Source: Apostichopus japonicus (Eukaryota; Echinodermata; Holothuroidea; Aspidochirotida; Stichopodidae). From it: a DNA stretch of 64,000 nt. The DNA lies in contig NC_092577.1 in assembly GCF_037975245.1 (NCBI RefSeq), forward strand, positions 22,284,398 to 22,348,397, given 5' to 3'. The notes under the pieces were generated by a model, which was given only the letters and a program-made list of their open reading frames with translations, searched no databases and was not told the DNA's origin. Shown in pieces: positions 45,731-54,660 of the stretch (positions within the stretch are counted from its first letter, which is position 1; each line of letters opens with the position of its first letter). The translations under genes were made by a program, and so were the position numbers.

Positions 45731-47588
45731 CTTGAATGAAAATGTGTGGTCGTCCTTTACCGGCTTTGTCACTGTGTGTGGAGCTACAATTACCACTTTG
45801 TTGGCTTTTCAAGCTCTGGCTACTACCGGAAAATGGAGAACGACGGGACATTCTTCCAAGTAGTTTTCTGCCATCCATGGCAGAACTTTTCTGTCACAAC
45901 TTACTTCTTCAGAAGCGGAGCGTGTACTTTGTTTCTTGATTTGCTTAGCTTTCCTCCTTTTTTACTTTCTCCTTCTGTATTCCTCTCAAGGCCAACAGTT
46001 AGTTCTACAAGAAAAACAAGCAATAAATGAACAGTGGGTAAAGATCATAATCTGTGACTTAACTTTTAGTTTCAAAGTTTTCTTTTGTATGGGCCCAATT
46101 CAATTAGGTTGGTAGGGGCGGGGTTGTAATGATTTGCCTGAAGATTTTTGTGGTACTCAACTGTTCCAACTGTGTAGTTCTGAACTGTGCCATGTGAAAA
46201 ATAAAAGTCAATATGGTGTCTCATTAATGAATGGGTTCTATTTGACCCTACCAGAGATAACAATACATTGCCCATGTTTTCATTGAAATATCCCCCCGCC
46301 CCTTTGCAATCCACCTGTCCTGCTGCAGCTATGGTCACAAGATACAATCCTTTTTCAAAAGTCGAGAATGGAGAGGCAGGGTGTGTGACGTCATGCATTA
46401 ATTCAAAGGGATTTGAGCCCAAAATTTACAGTGGTAGTCACAAGCCTCCTCCTCCTGTAAATTGATCATTTAGCTCATTTGTTAAAAACTTGTTGGTGGC
46501 TGTTTACTCTTGAGAATTGTGCCCCTTGCCATAAAGCAACAGATCTTGGTATTTTATTATTAAACAGAACAATTAATTTATCTGCAATGTGGCAGGCAGT
46601 ACCACCAGAATATACAGTAGGGACTTCAGAACAACTACTAATTATCGTTAGGTAAAAAATATGTCAGCCCAACTTAAACTCTTATGATAAGCAAAGTGCT
46701 TTTCCTGTAGGTCTATACAAACGGTCTTACAAGCCATAAAGACTAAAAACTGATCTGGCACATGGAACTAGGCTTAGCCTAGTCAGAGCCTACAGTTTAC
46801 TAGGATGGATGCACTAATTTTGGGCATGCATCAAAATGGCATTGGCCCTATATATGCCAGATATTCAAATATGGTCACCTTTGGTCAATTTACCTCTGCT
46901 CTAGATATCAGTCACATTGATTGTTCATTGATAATGACTGAGAACAATTGGAAAGTACCAAATTTTAAGTGAATATTGATTTTAATTAGGCTCCACCTTG
47001 GCTAGGTCACGGCTAGTAAGACCCGGCCTAGCCTCGTAAGTTTAGATAAGTTATTTTTTGGTTTAACTTGTAATAAACCAATAATATAATAGTAGAAAAG
47101 AAAGCATCAGGAGGGACAGTCAAATACACACCAATGACCCTATGGCAGAGAAAAAACCTGAAGGCACACCAGATCAGAACCGATTATAATGCTTAAAGTA
47201 CTTGTCCAAACATTCTTTAACTCATTCACACTACTTGTAGTTCTAGACTAAGCTCGTACTGTAGTTCTTGCAATACAACTACAAGTAGGCCTCGGCTAGT
47301 GTACTCAGTAGTATTACTATTAGGCTAGGCCTATGCTATACTACACACAAAATACTGTGATGCGCATGGCTAAAAATTTCGCGGATGCAAAAAAATAAAC
47401 AAAGGCATAGACCCTAGCCTATATCTACGCTTCCTTAGCATTTAAATCGTTTAGGCCTAACATTTTAGTTAATCTTAACTAACGTTTCGACTATGCTTCG
47501 CCTAGTATTAGTATGTTTGTCAAACCTGACACAAAACAAGGATTGGAGTGATGTGAATGTGATACAGGGCAAGCCTAGGCTAGATCAC
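45731..47588. other. non-coding, nothing firmly recognised
   Basis: A dispersed-repeat-like stretch (46080-46440, with a GGGGCGGGG core and TTAATGAATGGGT) is followed by TAGGCC-rich sequence from 46780. No supported gene. Confidence 0.4.
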
Positions 47589-47669
47589 GGCACTCGTAAC
47601 GTTATGTAGGTGTATAGTATATAAACTCCGTGTTTATATACTATACACTTACATAACGTTACAAGTGCC
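47589..47669. repeat. 38-bp-arm palindrome with 5-nt loop
   Basis: The left arm (47589-47626) and right arm (47632-47669) are reverse complements with two mismatches. The inner 18 bp (GTGTATAGTATATAAAC) are perfect. The loop is TCCGT. Arms contain GTAACGTTATGTA, itself nearly symmetric. Such a compact palindrome can extrude as a cruciform and tends to be unstable, so it is probably young. Confidence 0.9.
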
Positions 47670-48538
47670 TGTGGGCTAGATAGCGTAGCCTAGTTCAAAC
47701 TACTTTTAGGCTACATAGCGTAGTACTCACCTCTTCAATGAAAGTCTCTTCTGTATCATTCTACTTGATGAAAGGGCCGAGACATAAATAAGGGGATTTT
47801 CTTCCAATTTGAACTTGATAGCGACCAAATCGTTAGAGCAAGACAAAGTGTTTACAACGCTGTAGTGCATCAGATTCACGATCGCCGGGTTTCGCTCGTC
47901 GCGCCGGAAGTGAAATACGCGGGTTTTTCTTCTAGGGAGGGTGCACGCTGAGAGATCGGCACAATTTGAACGTTCAGATCAGAATTAAACTTCTAAAACT
48001 GACCTGTTTTGATGAATACTGCATCAAATTGGTTAATTCAACCACTAAATAGGGTATAAATGATCCACCTAAGACTTTTAAAATATTAAAACAATCATCA
48101 AACGTAAAAATTATGTTTCATTTGCGTGCATGGCTAAGGTGAATCACGCTACTTGAGAGGGAAATAGTTACGTAATATACAAGCTAACTTTCCAAAGTAA
48201 TAACCTTGAATGGTGCAGAGACGGCCAGTGTCCATCAGTGAACGTCCGTGCTACTAAAGGGCGGATTCTCACATGTGTGGGGTCATATCTAGTCATGACC
48301 AAATATTATTTGTCTTGATACTAAATTAGGGCCTACTATCATTATGTACAGTAGTAGAGCATGCCCTGACAAGCTGGGCAGCATTTAAGATTTCATGTGT
48401 AGAAATAGTTCAATATCTTGGTTTTAAGAACATGAAATATAGGGATAAAAATCCTGGTTGAACACGATTTCGATCAAAAGAAAGAGAACAGGAAAAATTG
48501 ATTGCACCAACCAGCAAGCCCCAACCATTCATACCACT
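47670..48538. other. non-coding, nothing recognised
   Basis: No gene-like frame. Precedes, in minus-strand terms follows, the stop codon of the hAT-derived gene. Confidence 0.4.
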
Positions 48539-49612
48539 TCACTGATATATCATGTTGGGCAGTCTAAGCTGTCTCTTGTATAGTTTGGCAAACATGTCAA
48601 TAATAACCTCATTCTTTATTGGGAAGTCATGCTGGATGTGAATATACTTTATAAGAAAATGTCGCCCAGGAAAGAACCTGGGCACGAAAACCAAACTACT
48701 GAACGACTGATCCGCTTCTAACCCCAGTCTCCTTGCATCGGGACTGTGACTTGAGTGATCATCGTCAGGTGTGCATCACCATTTCCCTCGAAAGGGAACA
48801 GATACTACACATGATCTTAGCCAAAAGGCCGAGAAGCGATGTGAATATGAGCAAGACTTGACAGCCGTTCATCGGTCATTGAAGCTCTTGTATAAATGTT
48901 CAGCCTACGTAATCTACGTTCACATTCACACGAAGTTACTGGTGGCATACAACTGATGGACTGTTTCGATGTGGATGGTACATCTGCTGGCTCTAGACCA
49001 GGAAACTTGGCCTTCCACATACTAACTTCCATATCTAGGAGCTCTGACGAATGTAGGTCATTTGAGTTTGCCTCCTCAATTATGCGGGTGCTTGATGGTG
49101 GTGAAGAATAATCTAGTAGAACCGTTGGTACCAGTCCCATCGCTTCTGTACTTTTCACTGCAAGATCTAAACTAGATTGAAAACATTTGTTATTATTATT
49201 TTGTGATGACACTGAATTCCTATTGATGAATTCTTATTTCTTAATATTATCGGATCTCTTATTTTTTGTTAGTGTAACATACTATCTGATGAACTGCGAA
49301 CTAGGCTAAAAGTGAAACATAATTTATAATCACTTGATTATTCACTATGAATTATTGTAGCCTACTGTACCTGAAAAGCGAGTTTTCAATGATGTGCTCT
49401 ACAAATGGTATGGCCAAATTTACACGATAGTAGGGCATTGGATCACTAGCTGCTGCATTACTACGGTGTACTTGACGTGTCGTAATTCTTGGCATTGATG
49501 GTAAGGTATCCACTGATTCAGCCATGGTGACTGCTTTGTTGAAGATCGTGTTGTATTCAGCCTCCATGTTGTTTCTCATCTCTTTATACATGGCAATAAT
49601 ACCATTTTTCAT
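48539..49612 (-). pseudogene. hAT transposase C-terminal half, interrupted by a SINE
   Basis: Exon 49612-49371 carries SMPRITTRQVHRSN and YYRVNLAIPFVEHIIENSLF. The donor TTTTCAG|GTACAG leaves phase 2, and the exon from 49171 (after TTTTCAATCTAG) completes the codon, giving a 199-bp intron. The second exon has the hAT dimerisation motif MPPVTSCECERRLRRLNIYTR and MTDERLSSLAHIH. Here a U2-headed SINE plus one duplicated target (203 bp) is inserted. Past it the same frame resumes (DFPIKNEVIIDMFAKLYKR) to TGA at 48541-48539. Apart from the SINE the second exon is fully open, so the insertion is recent relative to the gene's age. Catalytic N-terminal parts were not found upstream. Whether it was a transposon or a domesticated hAT gene is open. 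Confidence 0.8.
48646..48837 (-). mobile_element. U2-snRNA-headed SINE, copy 2
   Basis: Flanked by 11-bp target duplications GATGTGAATAT (48635-48645 and 48838-48848; up to 3 bp of overlap with the head). On the minus strand the first 45 nt equal the 5' end of U2 snRNA with one mismatch. They include the 5' stem-loop (CTTCTCGGCCTTTTGGCTAAG) and the branch-site-pairing GTAGTA. U2 identity stops there. The body reads CACACCTGACGATGATCAC, CACAGTCCCGATG and GAGACTGGGG. It ends in a perfect GCCCAGG-N6-CCTGGGC hairpin and GACATTTTCTTATAAAGT. The Sm site and the U2 3' stems are absent, so it is not a U2 gene. Confidence 0.9.
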
Positions 49613-49791
49613 TTGAAATAAAGAAATAATGTAATGAAATACACAAAGTTATTAAAGCATGTATGTGAAAAATATACACATGACATTCGTAACATTACAC
49701 ACCCCCTAGTAAAAATTCCACCAGCGGTCCGCCTGTTACGATGGCCCATTAGGGCCATAGTGAAATAAAAAAATATATTCCAACCAAAGAA
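49613..49791. other. spacer, nothing recognised
   Basis: AT-rich, with a short palindrome ATGGCCCATTAGGGCCAT at 49741. Confidence 0.4.
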
Positions 49792-49878
49792 GTAATCTGT
49801 CGTAACTGATTATTTAATCTGTCGTAACAGACTATTTAATCTGTCGTAACAGCTTAATTTAATCTGTCGTAACAGATT
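49792..49878. repeat. four-unit repeat of an AATCTGT-CGTA-ACAGATT hairpin
   Basis: Units begin near 49793, 49815, 49837 and 49861 with 22-24-bp spacing. Each is a small palindrome with 7-bp arms and a 4-nt centre; some arms carry one change. Regularly spaced palindromes resemble protein-binding iterons. They lie between the hAT remnant and the Merlin transposase. Confidence 0.85.
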
Positions 49879-50034
49879 AGTCTACGCCAGGCGATGAACG
49901 ACGAAAAAACACGGCCTGACTTTAGAATCCGTACCATATGAATGTGATAGCTTATTTCGAATCGCTTCGCTTCGACCGGCAGAATAATAAACAACTGTAT
50001 AATCCGGTGCTCGCGTCGAGTGAATGATTCGCTT

Positions 50035-50215
50035 GAATGGGTAGCTATTATTAAAGGGGTAGAGCTATTATTAAAGGTGTAACGTTATTATGAAAGGGGT
50101 AGCGTTATTATGAAAGGGGTAGCGTTATTATTATGAAAGGGGTAGCGTTATTATTAAAGGGGTAGCGTTATTATTAAAGGGGTAACGTTATTATTAAAGG
50201 GGTAGAGGGGGTAGA
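50035..50215. repeat. ~20-bp minisatellite (TTATTATTAAAGGGGTAGCG)
   Basis: About eight units with small indels, mostly alternating TTATTAAAGG and TTATGAAAGG. Confidence 0.85.
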
Positions 50216-50393
50216 GTTTCAAATGCCAGTCTTTAGTTATTTTATTATTAAAAAGGAGTAGAGTTAAAAGGAATACAATGAGTCAGAGAATAACATTCTG
50301 ACTTTACTTTATGATTTAACATATAACATATAACAAATTAAGACGGGAATACAAATAGAAACAAGTATTGACATGCGATAAAATACAACGGAA

Positions 50394-51629
50394 TTAATGG
50401 GTTCCGGATGGACTGTGCCACGTGCTGTTGTAAACAGAAGAAACGGAATACAAATCAATGAAATGGTCCAGACCTTTATGCTTTACCTGCGAACGCCACA
50501 GATGCTCGGCCAAGTAGCCATTCATATGGGCATGTTTTGATTCATACGCAGGTAAGCTTTTTTTGGCGTGCAGCCACTCATTCTCTATGTGGTTCGTACA
50601 TGCTCCTGTTTCCGCGTTTACGAATTCCACAGAATGATTGACCTTGAGATGAGTATACCCCTCTTTACTCAGGCAATCATAGGCCTTCCAGCAGTCGCTG
50701 TGGATGATAGAACCGGGCCTAATCCACTTTTTGATGAGTGTAAGAAGGGTATTCTCATCTCTTTCTCCACTGGCACCATAAACATTTTGCCCCTGTCTTC
50801 CACCTCTCTGCCTCCAAAAACCCACTGTCCGTCTTGGATTCGCCCGCGATTATATTTTCGCTTGCCAAACTTGCTTTCGTCGATTTCGACGTGGATGCCG
50901 CTGCCACCTATCTGTGAACTGGTGTTAAGAATGACTTGTTCGCAAACTTCTCTGGCAAAATAAGCCCAGTCCACACATGTGGCAGAAGAAAGCCCCAGCT
51001 CGTGCTCCAGGAAATCCTGTGGTACTTTCCGACTCCACCAGTCGGTGAATTGGAGGAGCTCTTTGATGGTCAGGTTAGACTTCTCAAACCAGGATTTTTT
51101 CCGCACGGACATGGTGCATTGGTGAACCAGGGGCTTGCTCGAACGACATCTCCATCTATGTACGTGAAGAGAGATATTAAAATAATTAAATAGAGGTTAC
51201 GAAGAATTTCTGGAGGGGGGGGGGAAGGATATAGGGTTAGGGGTTAGGGTTCGGGATTAGTTAGGGTTGGGGTTAGGGGTAGGGAATAGGGTTAGGAGTT
51301 TGAAGAACGGGAGGTGGATTTAGGGAGTGGTTACATCGATGTGGGAGAGAGATAGTAAGAAGAGAACGTATGAAGAGAAATTGTTATTACCTGTAGCCGT
51401 CACTCGTTGCTTTTTGCACAGAGATGGCTTCCAACTTCATTTTTCCACCACAGGTGGAGCATTCAGGGTCTTTCATGATTACTCCCTTGGACATCAACCA
51501 AGTTAGAGTCGTCAGCTTGTCTTTCAAGACATCTTCATGGAGCCTGTCGTATGTCATTGGCTTGTTTGTAATTGCTTGTGAACGACTATAACTGGGATTC
51601 CAAGAGGTGGATGGAACTAATTCTGCCAT
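50394..51629 (-). pseudogene. Merlin (IS1016-like) DNA transposase, two exons, one frameshift
   Basis: Exon 1 (51629-51391) starts MAELVPSTSWNP and holds the first half of a zinc ribbon, CSTCGGKM. The donor CTACAG|GTAATAAC joins exon 2 (51155 down to 50394) after GTACATAG in phase, giving DGYRWRC and the second half of the ribbon. The catalytic triad is visible: VEIDESKFGKRKYNRG (D), IHSDCWKAYD (D) and NHIENEWLHAKKSLP (E), with QWVFGG between. A frameshift near 50.8 kb separates the first Asp from the other two, so this copy is dead. Merlin is the eukaryotic relative of the bacterial IS1016/ISXO2 group. Terminal repeats and 8-9-bp duplications were not located. Confidence 0.85.
51215..51303. 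repeat. degenerate telomere-like GGGTTA tract in the Merlin intron
   Basis: About 90 bp of GGGTTAG, GGTTAGGG and variants. Roughly ten diverged telomere-type units lie inside the intron of the Merlin transposase gene. It is interstitial, not a chromosome end: sequence continues on both sides. Confidence 0.8.
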
Positions 51630-51971
51630 TATATTTGTTAGGAACGTGGTTACAACTTTGTCGTTAAGATGTGTCTTGGAACAGAGCTGCTGCAAGATAT
51701 GATTAGTGGAGTATAAACACATGCTTAAGTCTTACTGCAGTAGACCATCACAAAAGAAGACGTTTCAATGGAATTCGTTGTCAATAAAAAAGTTTATTAC
51801 GTATTCATTCTTTGCTCTTAATTGTGTTAAATATTCATATTATTTATTACATATTTATTATATATTCATGAACATATTTCATATTCATTATTTCGCTTTT
51901 GTTCTATGGTAATGAATATTAAAATATGGTAATAAAGGAAAAGTTAAGGTTTCAATTTTTCTTTCAAACTC

Positions 51972-52140
51972 CAAATCCTCATCCGGCTCACAGCCTGATT
52001 GGTTAGGAGTATGCGCTATTATTAATTCGCATCCTGACATCCCGGGTTCGATTACTGCTATGTGTTACTCATGTTATTAATCATGCTTCTTCTCTTCTCT
52101 TCACAGATAGGTAGGTCTCATCCGAGCCAACTGGTGAGGA
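51972..52140 (+). mobile_element. tRNA-derived SINE
   Basis: An A-box-like GCCTGATTGGTTAGGAGTAT is followed about 45 bp later by CCCGGGTTCGATTACTGC, a good B box in a tRNA T-arm-like setting. The body beyond is short and ends in mixed sequence near 52140. This is the standard SINE head layout. The 3' limit and target duplications are uncertain. Confidence 0.55.
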
Positions 52141-53157
52141 TTCTAAATTAGTACCAAAAACACACACGAGTATTGAAGTGTAAAGAATATATTTATCCAA
52201 ACCCAAGCCTGGGCACTAGCAGGGTATGAAGAGAGAACTCCAACACAATAACGCTGAACAATACCACGGAGAGGCGTTAACTGCCACAACACAGTGCACG
52301 CTGCACGTGCAACATATACAGTAGCGCATAGCGCATGATATATTCCACCTACCGAACAGTCATTGAAGTAAGTACGTACGTGTGCATAGCCAGTAGGATT
52401 ATGAACGCCATCAGTGATGCCTTTGTATTTCGGCGTGTGTTTTGCCATGTAAGTTTAATGTTGTATTCGTTTGAAACATGTTAAGTTAGTAATACATGTT
52501 AAGTTATACTTTTCAGGTTAGAAAGACTAACTTTAAGCCTAGATCATCGGCTTCATGGATGTTCAGAGTTAGTCATACTAGGTCTACGAACAACCCTAAG
52601 TTGCCTAACGTTACAAACAGCTGTTACCGGGCCTGCCCTAACCATGAATGATACAAGCAAAAGTTAGATTTAGTTGAAATAAAGTAAACCCATGGCCTAC
52701 ACTTCACTATACATTACTATGTTCAAGCAAGATTGGGAGGGAATTCATACCACTGCTTCGTGGCCTAGTATTTGACTGATCGAGTTGAAGACATTATTAA
52801 ACAATTGCTAGGCTAGGCCTACTACTTTTTCAGAAAATAGCCTACTGAAATAAACAGTTCAAAAGCCATTAATAGTGGACTGGCCTGCACGACCCCCCCC
52901 CCACCAATCTGCCAACAGTGATATAGATAGGATTTTTTCCTGTGCATAAAGCATGATAATTACAAAGTATTCATGTAAATTGTGTTGTATGAAAGACATT
53001 TGATTAATGGAGGTGCATGGCAGCATTATTGTTTGACCCGGCATTATTGGTAATAGCTTCGCAATTATGAAAAACTGATTCGTCAGCATGTACGAGTGTG
53101 TAAATAGTAAGCATTCGTTTATATTTTTGTTGCATTATTTCTTTAAAGGGTTTGGTG
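52141..53157. other. non-coding, nothing recognised
   Basis: Unremarkable sequence with a polyC run at 52892. An ATG at 53158 begins the HECT-like remnant. Confidence 0.4.
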
Positions 53158-54660
53158 ATGAAAATGTCAACCAGAAAGGACAAAATAATGGAGAGGCTGC
53201 GAGAAAAGTTGAGGCTAAGACAAAGGGAAAACAGAACAACTGAAGTTTCTACACACCGTTCGAGCAGAATGCAAGGAAACAAAAATGCTGCGAAAGCTGA
53301 AAGAAGGGTTGATGTTGGATGACTGCATTTATCTAAAGGGGACACATACAAGCAAGTACGCATACAAAACGGTGGTGGCATACGACGTTTAATTATGCCA
53401 AAAGCCATGAATGTTTCACATGTGTTAGAGGAGGCAAAGAAGTTGTTTTTCCCAGACGGGCTTTCCCCTAAGGGAACACTAGCAGATTTCAAATTTTAGA
53501 TGATGGATGTTCGCAAGCTCCCCTTTGTGAACAATCCAACAATCCAACATATTGACATATTGACATGTGACATATTAACAAAAGAAATTGAAAGAGACGA
53601 TTCAACAAGTGGTGAAGCATCCTGTGAGGAAACTGACCAGGTACAAGATGTAGATGAAACTGTCCATGTGTCCGATGATTCCGGAGATGAAATTCCAGCC
53701 ATTGATCTTCATGTGATGACTGATGTTGGCAGTGAGGTGACGGTTGGTACATCTCAACAAGTAATGACTGAACGTAGTGATCTGACCACTTATGAAGAGT
53801 CCGAAATTAATTTAAGTGGCCATCCCAGCAATAAATTACCTTCAGGAACACCCACAATTGTGTTTCGACCATCGGCGTTAGCTGGTAGTGATTTTCATAT
53901 TGATGATACACACACCAAAACAACATTTGTAATCAGGAGAACACATGTTTTTGAAGAATTCATAGAGTTCTTTAAAGACCCACAAGTACCAAATTCTGCA
54001 ATTGAGATAAGAATGGTACTGCCAAATGGTGAAATTGAATTGGGAGATGGGTCCGGAGTGTATGCCGATGCCTTCACAGCTTTTCGGGAGGAGTTTGCAA
54101 AGTATTCAACAGGTGACCAGTTCAAAGTTCCTTCATTACGACATGACTTTGATGCAAATTCTTTGGAATCGGTTGGTCGCATAATTTCCAAAGGATGGAA
54201 AGATATGAGTTACTTTCCATTGTCTGTTAGTCCCCCATTCATGGAAGAAGACATGAAGGGGACATGAAGGATGCATTTTTTCAAAACATATGTGTTAGAG
54301 AAAATGGTCATTGTCGAAGCACTTACACACTTTCCAGAGGGTGCTAGTTATGATGAGCTGATTGATATTCTTGATGGTTACGGATGCCGTGTTCTAGTTA
54401 CGAAGCGCAACTTGCCTCAAATCCTGTATGAAATAGGGCACAAACAGATAATTCAGAAACCAATGTTCACAGCTGACAGCATGCGAGAGTCTCTTGTGCC
54501 CTTGCGAAAAGAACTAACTCCATTAAAACTGCGTGAACTCTACAAACACATGATGCCAACGTCCCAGAAAGTTATTACCAGGATAAAAGTCCCACAAGAT
54601 ATTTCAGAAGGCCAACATGTGGTATTTTCTTACTTAAAGAAGTACATCCGATCCCTTTAG
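53158..54660 (+). pseudogene. HECT-like protein gene, broken
   Basis: One frame runs from MKMSTRKDKIMERLR (a basic coiled-coil-like start) through YKQVRIQNGGG and AKKLFFPDGLSPKG. A long acidic linker and TTFVIRRTHVFEEFIEFF lead to the core EIELGDGSGVYADAF, KVPSLRHDF and IISKGWKDMSYFP. The DGSGV and GRI..GW..YFP pattern resembles the divergent HECT-like proteins common in fish and invertebrate genomes, with G2E3 as a distant relative; the catalytic Cys of a true HECT was not found. Two in-frame stops (TGA near 53322, where Trp is expected, and TAG at 53497-53499) and an 11-bp tandem duplication (GACATGAAGGG, near 54253) break the frame. The last 129 codons (HFFKTYVLEKMVIVEALTHF) continue in a shifted frame. 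It was probably a host or transposon-borne gene now decayed. Confidence 0.55.

Noticed and set aside
46072-46422. Minus-strand 116-codon open frame
   Set aside because: No family features, and its DNA resembles the dispersed repeat with a GGGGCGGGG core and TTAATGAATGGG words.
47589-47669. microRNA precursor
   Set aside because: The loop is only 5 nt and the stem is almost perfect for 38 bp, unlike a Drosha substrate; no arm asymmetry.
48795-48840. A U2 snRNA gene
   Set aside because: Only the first 45 nt match. The Sm site and 3' stem-loops are missing, and the sequence is bounded by target duplications as part of a SINE.
49792-49878. CRISPR-like array
   Set aside because: Palindromic units are separated by only 4-6 bp of AT-rich filler, four units in all; no cas-like genes.
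51215-51303. Chromosome end
   Set aside because: Telomere-like units are degenerate and flanked by Merlin coding exons on both sides.
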